Positions 23,485 through 34,120 of a stretch of DNA of 64,000 nt are shown in pieces. Each line of letters begins with the position of its first letter. Position 1 is the stretch's first letter. The notes below the pieces were generated by a model. The model was not told the DNA's origin and did no database searches. It saw only the letters and a program-made list of their open reading frames with translations. The stretch lies in NCBI RefSeq assembly GCF_032062135.1, contig NC_092860.1, positions 123,527,553-123,591,552 on the forward strand, given 5' to 3'. This DNA is from Pyxicephalus adspersus. Its lineage: Eukaryota; Chordata; Amphibia; Anura; Pyxicephalidae. Position numbers and translations under genes: made by a program.

Positions 23485-25285
23485 CTAGGGAAGGAAGAAA
23501 AAAAATGTTAAAATCAGATGACCTGTTAAAGCAATTATCAGGAAACGTTTATTCCTTACATGCCGCTGGGACACCAGTTAGAAAAGTACTTAAGTGCTGT
23601 ATTAGATGTATGCAATATCAATCTGTCTGCTCCTTCACCCTCCTAACCCAATGGATGTTGATGCAGCTGCAGAATCTGGAATCAGATACAGCAGAGTTTT
23701 CTATTCTCAGGAGGAATGTACAGCAAAGAGCGGGGAAAGACTTTGTAGTGGGGTAGGAAGGGAAATGAGCTGGCTAGACAGCGAGTCTGGAAAGTAAGAA
23801 GATAGAAGCTGGAAGCAGTTACATCTGGACAGCTGCCCATTCACAACGGCTGCAACTAGAGAGAATGGCAGAATTGACTAGACGAAATGGCAAGAAAATG
23901 AGCCTATACGTGTCCCCAGATCCAGACCATTTACAATGTTTGGAGTCAGTTCAAGAGTTCACGGATTCACCTAGAGTACTCTCACCTAGAACTTGCCTCT
24001 GTTTTCTAAAGGACAGCCAGCAAACAGCTCAGCAATCCACTATAGCACAGAGTTTAATATAAAACTACTAAAATAAGGAAATATGTTCCACTGTGACCTT
24101 ACAGGGACTAAAGCAGCATTTCTAGAGCTTTTTAACAAGGGGGACCCTTGAAATAAGTTTCAGGGATCCCCTGCTATAATTACTATATCCACATCTCACA
24201 GTATATTAGTGTGGTGATCAGTGGGAAGAATGTCTCTTATATTGCTGGCCCTTACAGATAGCAAAAAAGATCAATGGTGCCCAGTAAACTGACCTGGGAG
24301 GCACAAACAGTTTATTGCTCAAGGAACCCCCAGCAAGCTCTGGACTAAAGGTGCCAATTACAAGTCTGTGCCCCATAAACAGCATAGGGATTAGCAGAAA
24401 CAATGACATTATATATCAGAATGTGAATTTACCTGAACACCTGGTGTGTCCTGCACCTGGATGGCCAGATTCATTCCATCGATCTGCACTTGTCTGCTGT
24501 ACAGGTTCCCTGTGAAAACAAAGGCAGGATTCATCAGTGGGGAGAAGGAGAAGCACAGAGCTGGCAGACGTCTTCTATTACATTACATGATACCTTCTAA
24601 TCGTGGTAATAACAATCAGTCATTACATAAATCCACAGTCCTTACCTGCATTCCGCTCGTAGTCACCGATAAAACGCTTGGTGAGAAATCTGACCACCAG
24701 AGCTGCAAAGAATGAAAAGAGACAATGGTAAGCTGATTGGAATGCTGATTATTTTACATTACAATAGTCCCACAGGGACACAATTATTTTTATTTAATCA
24801 TATAAAGCACCTACATATTACACAGCGCTGTGCTGTATATAGAAAGGAATGAGAATCGCCCATTATTGCAGAATAATACACAAACTATGCAATTGTACAA
24901 ATCCCCATTGTTTTCATGTTATAGCAAGTAATCTTGTGTATAGTACTGGCTGACAAATCATTGAGAATGGGGAAATAAGAACAATATTTATTAATGGACT
25001 GTGCAGAACAACCACATCCATTGATAAATTCCACTACAAGAAATCAGCAAAGGTACCCTGAGGTCTGTAGGCACTGACACAGAATTGCAGCAATCATTTG
25101 TAAAATAATAATACATTTTATGGAGATTGCAGCACTGATAGTGACTCACCTGTCTTGCCCACTCCACTGCCTCCAACCACAGCAATCTTCATGACTCTGC
25201 TGCTGCCATTGCTGGTGCCCGCACAGTCTGTGCCCGCGGCTGGTGGGCACTCGTTTATAGTGCACATGTTGTGGATTAGACGCAT
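23017..25285 (-). CDS. RASL11B: RASL11B, Ras-like family 11 member B (complete, 4 exons)
   Basis: Complement of the join 23017..23484, 24433..24509, 24646..24702, 25150..25285; 738 nt, 245 residues. RASL11B is an atypical Ras-superfamily GTPase. Visible motifs: G1 P-loop G-G-S-G-V-G-K-T at residues 38-45; G3 D-T-P-G at 85-88; G4 N-K-A-D at 150-153; G5-like E-V-S-V-S-E-N at 178-184; a basic tail with [13 protein letters not shown] and K-R-R-F-K-Q near the end. Length agrees with the human protein (about 248 aa, from memory). The residue at the Ras Gln61 position is Val89, and the C-terminus ends in T-A-T-S-V with no CAAX box, both as expected for the RASL11 group. All splice sites are GT/AG and frames join exactly. 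Start chosen as the first ATG of the family-typical M-R-L-I-x-N-M-C-T-I, with A at -3. The gene is convergent with SCFD2. Confidence 0.97.
24114..24345 (+). repeat. hAT-like MITE fragment in RASL11B intron 3
   Basis: Opens with cagcatttctagagctttttaac and ggacccttgaaataa, runs through cccctgctataattactata and gtgtggtgatcagtgggaag, and ends near caaggaacccccagcaag. I recognise this as a hAT-type MITE family of frogs; the right terminal repeat is missing. Boundaries are approximate. Confidence 0.55.
24433..24509 (-). CDS. RASL11B: RASL11B exon 3
   Basis: 77 nt. Acceptor gttttcacag|gg, donor gttcag|gtaaat. It encodes [10 protein letters not shown] through Q-V-Q-D-T-P-G-V-Q, so the G3 motif and the replaced catalytic glutamine lie at its end. 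Confidence 0.96.
24646..24702 (-). CDS. RASL11B: RASL11B exon 2
   Basis: 57 nt. Acceptor ctttgcag|ct, donor gcag|gtaagg. It encodes [19 protein letters not shown], the switch I region that follows the P-loop. Confidence 0.96.
24784..24842 (-). repeat. SINE/LINE 3'-tail fragment in RASL11B intron 1
   Basis: tataaagcacctacatatta followed by cacagcgctgtgct is a diverged minus-strand copy of the shared SINE/LINE tail (agcgctgcgtaatatgttgg on the other strand). Confidence 0.5.
25150..25285 (-). CDS. RASL11B: RASL11B exon 1 (coding part)
   Basis: 136 nt, 45 codons plus one base. The ATG occupies 25285-25283. It carries the divergent N-terminal extension and the whole P-loop, ending in G-K-T before the donor g|gtgagtc (GT at 25149-25148). 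Confidence 0.96.
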
Positions 25286-25335
25286 TTTGCTGGTGTGTAT
25301 GGTGCAGCTTGTGGAGGTTTGTGTGCTGGCTGCAT
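25276..25335 (-). promoter_or_regulatory. RASL11B: Upstream ORF overlapping the RASL11B start codon
   Basis: A 19-codon ORF (M-Q-P-A-H-K-P-P ... P-A-K-C-V) starts at 25335 and stops with TAA at 25278-25276, overlapping the first 10 nt of the RASL11B frame (start at 25285). Its ATG has C at -3 (weak context), while the main ATG has A at -3, so leaky scanning would be expected. The same frame is open further upstream to an ATG at 25596, so a longer uORF exists if transcription starts that far out. Confidence 0.6.
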
Positions 25336-25540
25336 ATGGGATGTGTGAGAGCTCCGATCCGCGATCGCTGCAATGATCCCTACACCGCTGCCTGTGCTCG
25401 GCTCTCCTGGATGATCTGAGCTGCTCACTGCGCAGCCGGCTGTTTTGTTACGGTGTGCCCAGTGCAGACCCGCCTCCTCCTCTAGCCAGCCAATCAGAGA
25501 TCTCCGCTCACCCCATACCACGCCCGGTCTCCTGTTGTGT
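25286..25540 (-). promoter_or_regulatory. RASL11B: RASL11B 5' UTR and GC-rich promoter
   Basis: A CpG-bearing patch in otherwise AT-rich DNA, directly upstream of the RASL11B ATG. On the + strand it shows CCAAT at 25490-25494 (inverted CCAAT for the gene, NF-Y type), a GC box CCCGCCTCC near 25470-25478, and a second CCACGCCCGG at 25518-25527. No TATA box is seen. Transcription probably starts around 25400-25450, but that is inferred from spacing only. Confidence 0.65.
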
Positions 25541-25727
25541 AATATTGTCATGCAGTGTGTACAAAGATCTGCTCTCCTCCATACACAAAGACACACAATG
25601 CCATGTGCTGGGGGCTGTGATTTGTGGGTTGCTAAGAACTAAACAGGGTACAGCTGGCTTATCTGAAGAATAAAACAAATTCAGCACAACTCACAGATCT
25701 TCAGATCCATTATTGTTTTATCTCCAA

Positions 25728-25806
25728 TTATTATTATTATTATTATTATTAATATTAGTATTAATGTTAATAAACAGGATTTTTATAGCGCCAACATATC
25801 AATTCA
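25728..25806 (-). repeat. LINE 3' tail with (ATT)n microsatellite
   Basis: An ATT-rich simple repeat runs into ttaataaacaggatttttatagcgccaacat, the reverse complement of the tail of the LINE at 44556-45152 (ggcgctatataaatcctgtt). Severely 5'-truncated insertion. Confidence 0.75.
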
Positions 25807-25850
25807 GTTTGATCATGGAAAGTATTCATAATACCGAATAATTAGTATAT

Positions 25851-25937
25851 AATATTATTATTATTACCCAGTATTTATATAGCGCCATCATATTACGCAG
25901 CACTGTACAAAGTCCATAGTCATGTCACATACGTAAT
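25851..25937 (-). repeat. SINE 3'-tail fragment
   Basis: cagtatttatatagcgccat, attacgcagcactgtacaaa and gtccatagtcatgtcacat are the reverse complement of the SINE tail (tgacatgactatggactttg, gcgctatataaatact). Confidence 0.78.
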
Positions 25938-26212
25938 GTCACCTTATATCAATAGGAATTCCTTCATCAACAAGATTTCTTTTTCCTATCCTCATGTAAC
26001 CTCACCATGAGCATTGGGCAATGTAAGATGTCCGATGGCTTTCTATGGAAGCTGTGCTCTCATGTCATGAATAGACATGGCAGATCTTCCGCAAACACCA
26101 TATAAGATGCAAGAAAATGATTTATTACTGGTTGTTGTAGGTTACAGCACTGTGCTGCTTTCAACTCATGCCCTGCGATATATAGAACAGTAAATAGTAT
26201 ATTTGAGGTAGG

Positions 26213-26316
26213 GTGTGAGCCGTTGGAGGGACAGTTAGTTACATGACTATGGACTTTGTGCAGCGCTGCATTATATGTCGGTGCTATATAAATACTGGAT
26301 GATAATAATATTATAT
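26213..26316 (+). repeat. SINE 3'-half fragment
   Basis: gtgagccgttggagggacag, tacatgactatggactttgt, gcagcgctgcattatatgtc and ggtgctatataaatactgg match the 3' half of the SINE at 42104-42425; ends in ATAATAATA. Confidence 0.8.
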
Positions 26317-27075
26317 AAAGGTACACAACAGATGTAGGCAATAGCCACAAGCTCTAAGAATCATCATACGGTCATTTCTCCAATACAGGACTCTAGTACA
26401 GCCATGGGAAGACAGAACACTATTGTGCTCAGGCTGAGTATTCTTTCCATTGGGAGAGATAAGAGAAATTCTCACACTGCTGTTGCTATGCTGTATATCT
26501 TTTCTTCTTCTAGAATGTGCAGCGTGGATGTAGATTATATTATTGCAGGATGTTCATTCACCAGAATATGACACATTCACAAGTGTATAATACCTAAATA
26601 CTGATATATTTTGTATTCCATGCACCTATAGTGATCACTTTTATTAATGATCATTATAATACAATACAATATCACAGCCCTCAGACACCTTTATAAGACA
26701 ATATTGATGTATTTATGACCCACAGATATCATAGTCATCCTGTCCAGCTGCTGGAGAAGAAGAAGTGTGTCCTGCAGCCAGTAGACTGTACAGATTTCAG
26801 TGTCACCTCTCCGCTATGTGCTGCTCTTGCTGTTTATTACTGGCAGGTTTCCATGTGTTTGCATGAAATTCACTTGGCAGCTGCTCCTCTCTGTATGTAT
26901 TCATCAGTCAGACATTCCTTCCCAGATTCCAGGTCTGCCAAGCTTTGCAGATGGGAAATCAGCTTGTGTTCCGCCTGGTGGATGCAATGTGTTCTATCAC
27001 AGGGACAGCAACAAAGAGGAATAAGACATGTTCCCTGTGCTGAAGTTTTAGATCCCATCAGCAGGATACTATAGG

Positions 27076-27204
27076 CAGGGGTGTAGTGGGGCTCAATTTT
27101 TTAGAGAACGAGACATTATCATAACAAGGGTGCGCATGCGCGCTCGCCATGCATAACCTTCACTATGGCCGTGCCCCTTCTTATTTTTTCCGACTACACC
27201 CCTG
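27076..27204. mobile_element. hAT-like MITE with 8-bp target duplication
   Basis: 129 bp bounded by perfect ACTATAGG copies at 27068-27075 and 27205-27212. Terminal inverted repeats are CAGGGGTGTAGT(G)GG at the left and its complement CCGACTACACCCCTG at the right. An 8-bp duplication and CAGGGG-type ends are typical of hAT elements. The interior is CpG-bearing (gcgcatgcgcgctcgcc). Noncoding. Confidence 0.88.
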
Positions 27205-27311
27205 ACTATAGGTGACCATTGCTGACTGCCAACTGGTAATAAAAGTTGCCAGTATGTTATGCTGATCCACTGTGTCAGTGTCAATTGGCTTTTGTTCACT
27301 TACCATTCCAA

Positions 27312-27497
27312 ATCTCCACATCTTATTGTGTAATTCTTCTCCAAACCTCTTAGATTGTAAGCTCTTCAGGACAGGGTCCTCTCCCCATTCTGTGTCATTG
27401 TATGTGTTTGTCATTTGCAACCCCTATTTAAAGTACAGTGCTGCACAATATGTTGGCTCTTTATAAACAATACAGTTTATTATTAATAATAATTATC
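27312..27497 (+). repeat. LINE 3' end, 5'-truncated
   Basis: cttagattgtaagctcttca, ggacagggtcctctccccat, gtttgtcatttgcaacccct and gtgctgcacaatatgttggc match the 3' UTR of the LINE at 44556-45152. The tail is tttattattaataataat. Confidence 0.82.
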
Positions 27498-27993
27498 AAA
27501 CAACAGAACAAACTTTTCTTAAGTTTATTTTCAACCAAAATACAAAGCTGGGGTAAGGTCCAGCCATGCAAGTTTCTGAAAATGAAGAGAGGAAAAAAGA
27601 TATTCTACTGCAATCTTCTAGCTCCATGTTCTAGATTGCTTCAGTCAGTACAACTCCCTCACAAACTCAGCTCTTTATATTTATTAGGGTAGAGCAGTTG
27701 GTGTCATTCAGGAGCTGAACATGGATCTGAGTACACTAACCCTGAAAAAAGTGAAGAATGGCGTTTATGTTAAAACTGCTTATTTCCCTATTTAAGTCAA
27801 TGGAAAGGTTAAAGCAGCTTGAAGCAGAGCGATGCAGCTTAGAAGAACAAGTATAGGTCAGATGCTTAAATGTCCATTGGTGATCTTTGAATATTCACTG
27901 CAGGGGTATATTTAATTGGCTTTAACTTTTATTGGATGATATAGGGTAATACTGACTTTTATCAGACATCCTGCCGTATCTACAGAAAACAAA

Positions 27994-28271
27994 GGGGTTG
28001 ATTACTAAGGAGGTCATTCACTTAGCAAAGAGAATTACCACTGTGCAAGGGTCTAATTGTTTAGCTACTGAATGTGGTAGAAAGTCACTTTGCAAAGAAT
28101 ACCCAATCACATGCAAGGAAATTCAAAGAATATGATTTTTGCTTGCCGTTGATTGGATGGTTAATGTCAGCAGAGCTTCATCTCATTTACTAAGCTAAGA
28201 AGATTCCTTTTACAGGGGGATAATTCATTTTGCAAAATAAACATACTAATCTTGTGTAGTAAATTAACCCT
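27994..28271. repeat. Foldback MITE, second family
   Basis: Ends ggggttgattactaagga and tgtagtaaattaaccct are inverted to each other. Inside, acccaatcacatgcaaggaa and tgccgttgattggatggtta are further inverted segments. I recognise the pattern as an abundant palindromic MITE of frogs. It abuts the next element at 28272. Confidence 0.72.
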
Positions 28272-28549
28272 CAGGCTAGGTACACACGTGCAATGGTTCT
28301 CGTTCATTAATCGTCTCAGGACTGATATCAGATGAGAATCTTGCATGTGTACAGTGCCCGTCATCCATCGTCCGAATGACCGTCCTGGCGGATCCACGGA
28401 TGCTGAAAAATTGTAATACAAGTGAAGAGGAGAGAGAGCAATGGGGTGCCTCTCCGTCGTTCGCCCCTTCCCCTCCCCATTGAGCAGAACAGTGAGGTAT
28501 GTACAGGGCTTGTTCATGCATTGTGCAGTTGGTTGTCATTGGAAAGGAT
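28272..28549 (-). repeat. Harbinger-like MITE, minus orientation
   Basis: Same family as 34121-34448 but reversed: it begins ggctaggtacacacgtgcaa and contains cgtcctggcggatccacgg and gcccttcccctccccattgag; its other terminal repeat is lost after ttgtcattggaaaggatt. Confidence 0.78.
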
Positions 28550-31403
28550 TCCCTGATTCCACCTTTCCCTCTTCATCAACATATTAAGGACATGTTACAT
28601 ACCTGTGTTAGAGCCTGTGATTTCATCATCAGGTCATTGTTTTTCCCTATTCTATTTTGGCAGATCATAGCTGATAGGTGAGGCCAATGGGTATTGTGCA
28701 TAGCTCCCTATAAGTAGGATGTAATGCCCAGCTAGGTTGCTGAGCCACCATGATTGAAATCCATAGAATGAAAGGGGTCAGGGCAGGGTAGTAAGCCAAA
28801 GGAGGAAAATACTTAATCATGCTGGATATCCAGAAGCTGGGCAATAAGGTGAGCTCTACTGACTTTCTGCAGCTTCTAATGCAGTCTGTGAGAAGCTTGC
28901 ATTGTAAAAGAGAGGAAACTGTGAAAGACTTAAGGTAAGGCTGGAGTTGCTTGCACAATGTGCTAAGTACAGTCACACACCAAAAGCAAACAGTTCTTGA
29001 CTTTGTCAAGCGGATATGTTATTGGTCCCCAATGGTAACTGAATTTTATATGCTTTCTGCATTTCTTTATAGAATACTCCATTTTGCTATGAATTCTCAG
29101 ACTTTGCTGTTGGTCAGCAGGGGTTTGGAGATCAGCTGGATATAGAAGATCATCCATATGTTTGACTAACTACTTTATCACCATTTGTGACATGTTATGT
29201 GCTCTCTGATGACCTCCCCTTACTCTCAGCTATTTTGCTGCTAGGCACTTTTTCTTTATGGGTCAGTCCAGAAAACCCCTCCTTTACATCTTTACACTTA
29301 TAGCACTGAGGGCTCTTTTCACAGAAAGGTCATAAAGCAGGACCTGTCATGTTACGGTCATGATTCAGATCTGAAAGCATACCTGAACTGTTCATCCTAC
29401 TGGCTAGGATAATATAACCGAAGAACTAGAAAATAAAATTTTGCACCTGGTACTGAAGCTCAGCAGTGCCCAACCTGTGGAGTCTCAGTGCAAAGCTCAC
29501 ATCTTGTAGGTCTCTGTACATCTCATTTAGGTGGGTGATTGAGGTTTGTATTGGACTTGCTCAGAGATGAGGTCTGTATTAGACTGATATGGGGTTGAGG
29601 TATGTATTAGACTGCCTTTGGATCAAGGTCTGTATTGGAATTACTTGTAGTTGAGGTTTGTGTTGGACTGACTCAAGGTCAAAGTTTATATTGGACTGGC
29701 TTGCAGTGGAGGTCTGTATTAGACTTCTTGGAGGTCGAGGCCTGTATTAGACTGGTTCAGGGTTGAGGTCTGTATTAGCCTGGCTCCAGGCTCTAGTCAA
29801 GGTCTGTATTGGACTGTCTCAGGGTTGAGGTCTGTGTTAGACTAGTTTTGGGTAATAAAGTGGCATGTGATACAAAATGACCAGACTTACATAGACCATA
29901 CCTTCTTCACCTTCTCTGCACTCACTAACAATGTACAAATTCATCTAAAGTGCCCTCCAAATTCATTTTTTTTGTAGTTTACATAAATCAAAGCAATAGA
30001 CTTGGTTTAGTAATGGGCAGAGCTTTGGCAAACCTAAAATGTTTTCTTTTTTTACAAATATTTTGTATCTCTCCCTTCTGCACATTTTAGAGAAATGGGA
30101 ATGATATGAAGACATACAACAATGATGAATTGCATCCAATAGTAAGTGCTGTTCCTAGGACACTTGCATGGCTGATGGCTGATGTTGTCTTTCTCCTTAT
30201 CCTCAGTACAATTCCAAACCTGTGATTCGATTCAGCTATTTTAATGATTCTGTTCTTACAAATTTCCGCTGAAGATTTGCATTCCCTCCTCCTCGTACTT
30301 CCTATTTTTAGATTTGGCTTTGTTCAGTTGATATAATCATAACAACCTTTCAGTTATAAAAGGTGTTTGAGAAAAAAAGCTAAGTGCAAAGATTTTAACT
30401 GATGGCTCCTTCTACATAAAAACAATGACTAAAAATTCATATATACTACAGTGTACAAGTACAATGTGCAAAACTGGAGCTGAGAAAATTGGCACCATTA
30501 GTTATAACCACCAATCACATCCTAGGTTCCTAGTTTAAGTTAGAATATAAAAATAGAACTTACTGATTGCTATGACCAAAGAATCTATTTATAGAGCGTG
30601 GACCAACCCAGTCACATTCAGCTTCCTGGACAGTCCCATACCTGTCATTACCATTTCTGGTATTTATGGGGCTGGCAGGTGACTGTCGCCAAGGGTGGGT
30701 TTTGGCAAAAGCAAATAAAGTTATTGAATGAATCTGTGACAGAGCAGGCCTCAATATAAAGTATTTGCCATGCCATGAAACATTTGATTTACTTGAGCAG
30801 TTACAGGCTTTTCACTTACCAAATTTAGCTAACCCTAAGGTTAAAAATGGAATATCTACAACTTGCATGATTATCAGTGACAGATGACATGGAAGATTGT
30901 TTATAATACATTAGGCAAACATATGAGATATTTCAGCCCCTTCAAAAACAACTTAGTGTTGTCAGTTCTGTAGAAATCTGTACGCCTTCAGTTTTGTTTG
31001 TTGGCTGTAAGCAGACATGTCTATACAGGCTACCAGGACTTCCCAAACTCCTGACCGTCCCCTCGGTGTGATTAATCACTGTGTATTACCTGACCTCGAG
31101 TGTTGTCTACAAGACTCCCAGCTGACGGGTGATTCTCTTACAACTCAAAACAGAACACATTTCCTCTCTGTCAGAAATCAACCTCTTCATGAAAACATGG
31201 AGGTAATCTTCCAATTTACAAGAACTGGATAAATGCTACCAAACACCTACCAATGTACAGAGGGACCACCTTTTGGACATTTCAGTATTTAGAAAGGACA
31301 TCACAAGCTCTGTCTGCCTACAATTACTTACAATCCTGAGTTTCCAGCTCTTGCATTTTCCTGCTGGTGAAATCCAGTATGTACCAGCGATGGTAGACTC
31401 ACC
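28550..31403. other. Intergenic, apart from the minisatellite
   Basis: No gene or transposon recognised outside 29541-29854. Open frames are short and domain-free. Confidence 0.6.
29541..29854. repeat. 28-bp minisatellite, 11 diverged units
   Basis: Units begin at 29541, 29569, 29597, 29625, 29653, 29681, 29709, 29737, 29765, 29799 and 29827: a strict 28-nt period except for a 6-nt insertion in the ninth unit. The unit starts GAGGTCTGTATTAGACTG and is completed by a more variable ten bases near GCTCAGGGTT. As 28 is not a multiple of 3, it is not a coding repeat. Confidence 0.92.
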
Positions 31404-31597
31404 CTGGATTCACTTTCATTAGTGAAGCTAGGAGATCCAGCAAACCTGGAATGGATTTCTTTAAAGTCATTTGCTATTTGCTAGCAAATGTTTTGAATCT
31501 TGGACCAGATCAATTTCAGGTTTGCTGGATCACCCAGCTTCACTGATGAAAGTGTATCCTCTCCAGCCTTGGAGAGCTTTAATAAATCATGCCCATT
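31404..31597 (+). repeat. Foldback MITE copy, left end truncated
   Basis: Starts inside the left arm (cactttcattagtgaagc), carries ttgctatttgctagcaaatg at the centre and a nearly intact right arm ending ataaatcatgcccatt. Confidence 0.85.
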
Positions 31598-32156
31598 GTA
31601 TTTATTTTCTATGACTTGACACTGATACAGTCAAGCCCAACTACTCACATTTGCAACTTCCTGCTGTAAATTATTTTTTTCTAGTTTCCACCCAGATGCT
31701 ATTCACGTGGCAGGGACATAGCAGTGATTGTTCTTTTTCCAATAATACTTTGGTTTCATCTCAAAGCTATGGCAAGATGTTGGAAAAAAAGAACACCTGA
31801 GGTACATTCATACTAAAATGTAGTACAAAGAAAGAGATCTGCTGCCAATTTTGAATTGAACTAACCGCATGAATTCACTTAGCCAACTAATACATCAAGT
31901 TATATTATTGGAAATAAATCGATCATTCAGAAATCCCAAGACACTGTGTGTAAAATATTCTGCCCTTCTGAATTTCATCCTTGGATGAAAAGTGATCAGA
32001 GGTTAGATTGGATTTCATAAATTGTTCACATACACAACATGACTTGTGTATCTCAACATTTGCAAACATATTTGATTCATCCATATCAAACTGGAAATCA
32101 CATGAGAAGTGATCAGAAATTGGATTGTACAGTACAATGTGTTCTGTGAACATTAA

Positions 32157-32419
32157 AGCAGAACTATGCTTAAAAATAAAAAATTGTGAGCTGGCAGGTT
32201 GTTTATTGCAGGTTGTCCCTTCCACACAAAAATGTCCAAGGATCCTGAAAAGGACTGGATGAAGACATTGGCACCAGTAAAGGAGCAAGGAGTGGTGAGT
32301 TTATTTTAAGAAATAATAAATAACGGCACGTTCACTTATTTTACTGCACAAGAGGCAAAGCCTGTCCCTTCTGCAATAAAGAACCTGCCTACTCACAATT
32401 TTTTAGGTTTAGTTTTGCT
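32157..32419. mobile_element. MITE flanked by TTAA
   Basis: 263 bp with TTAA on both sides (32153-32156 and 32420-32423). Inverted ends are AGCAGAACTATGCTTAAAAA at the left and, read from the right, AGCAAAACTAAACCTAAAAA; both continue into AATTGTGAG. A TTAA duplication would fit piggyBac-like elements, but a 3-nt TAA (Harbinger) reading is equally possible. No coding capacity. Confidence 0.75.
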
Positions 32420-34117
32420 TTAAACATGCCTATTGTCTAGACATATGAATGCTATTATTGAATACAAGATAAATAAAGTCATACTTTTACTTGATCATTG
32501 TTTAAAAATTCCTGCATTGCATATCTGATTTCTGCCATGCAACACTCAGATATCTGATTATCATTACACACAGACACAGTAAGAGATAGCCAGCTGATAA
32601 AGGGCTATTGTAAAGGCTGATTCCCATAGAATGTACATGTGTGCGGCCAGCCTCACTCACCAAGAAATCCCTCTAGATCCCCCAACCTGATTCCCTGTTT
32701 CCTTCACAATGTTCTTTTATCATAAGGAAGTAGCCGGAAATTTTACTGTAAAGAAAAAATATTCACTGCAGTTTGTGCTAACAAGCATTCATTCAGTAAA
32801 ATGACTTGTTCCATAATGTTTTCCTTGTAGGCCACTAAGGAATTAATATACATTTATGTATTATATCCTTTCTGTATTACAATAATGTTACTGTAGCATG
32901 GAAGTTCTGTGAAAGCTCAGCAAGACAAAGGCGGATGTGGTGTTAGGCTTCACGTTTTAACGACAACATAAATCTAAAATGTTCCTTCACGCCGCCCTGC
33001 ATTGCTAGAGCTTCAGTTGGATTTAATGGCTGCTCACACCTCACAACTTGCTTTCTGTAGTAAGGTGTTAAAACTCCTCACCTACATATGTAGCAGTGCT
33101 GGAAATAACATTTGTCTGGGAGAAATGTGTGAAAAGAAAGGTTCTCACGTGGTATTGGAATGTAGACTGTGGGCTCCTTCATGTAATGTTCAGGGGCCAG
33201 TAAACCTGAATAACAACATTGTGTGTATAAAATGACTCTCAATAAAGTTATAAATACAGATATAAATGTTAACATTGATAAAAATGGTTATATGGTATAT
33301 AAAACCTGTAAGGGATGATATGTTCCTACAAATTATTGATGTTTTGTTAATCCCAATAAAATTCAGGGGTGGCCGTACGTAGCTAACCTAATTTTCAACT
33401 GCACATTGTTTTTATGTGCAAAAGCTTTTTGTTTGACTTGCTGTAGTTTTAGCCATTTATCCTGCTTTTTTAATACAGTAGGATTTGTAGGGATTGTACA
33501 GACCAATGCACCTAGCATTTGACATCGACAAGGGATGCAGTGGTGGGCCACCTTCATCTTTCTAACCTATAATAGTTGTAATTGGTTTGTGCAACCTGCT
33601 TCTAAAAAAGTTAAATTGTTAATTGTAACAGAATGCAAATGCTGTGAGAAGTAGAAGAGTTATAACATGCAAAAGTTGGCTAGAGACAATAAAGTTTGGT
33701 GAGGATTGCTGGCACAATTTGACCTTTGTATTTGTTTCAATCCAGCCTCAAGTACAGGTAGGGTTACATACGAGATAGGGACTGTAGGTTTGTTATTAAG
33801 TTGAATCAGTATGTGAGTCGGAACAGATAAATTATTTTAATAAATGCGATTAGGACAGATGTTTGTCTCAACATATTAGGCAGTGTGGTGTCAGTTACTG
33901 TAAAAAAAACCCTCACTGTGAGTTAATCACAAACAAAGCAAAAAACCTTATAGAGCCTAGACATTCATTAACTTCTGGAGCAAGCTGTGCTTTGATATAT
34001 AAAAAGAAACAACAGCAGAGTTTGTCTCGTTCACTAAAGAGTTACAAAATTTAGCAAACAGCTCCATACTTAAGATCACCCACAACCTCAGCTATGTTTA
34101 TCAAAAGATTTCTTCTC
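32420..34117. other. Intergenic, nothing recognised
   Basis: AT-rich sequence without gene, RNA or repeat signatures that I can name. Confidence 0.55.
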
Positions 34118-34120
34118 TAA

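Larger units (their letters stand above)
25541..27067. other. Upstream region of RASL11B
   Basis: Three retroposon tails lie within 600 nt (25728-26316). Between them and the hAT MITE at 27076 there is no recognisable gene. Open frames such as 26715-27074 (+) lack any known domain. Confidence 0.6.

Noticed and set aside
25276..25596. A 106-codon minus-strand frame upstream of RASL11B
   Set aside because: It crosses the promoter boxes; only its last 19 codons are likely to be transcribed, and these are reported as a uORF.
26715..27074. A 119-codon + frame upstream of RASL11B
   Set aside because: No domain, high Cys/His/Ser composition typical of chance translation, and overlaps the end of a MITE target site.
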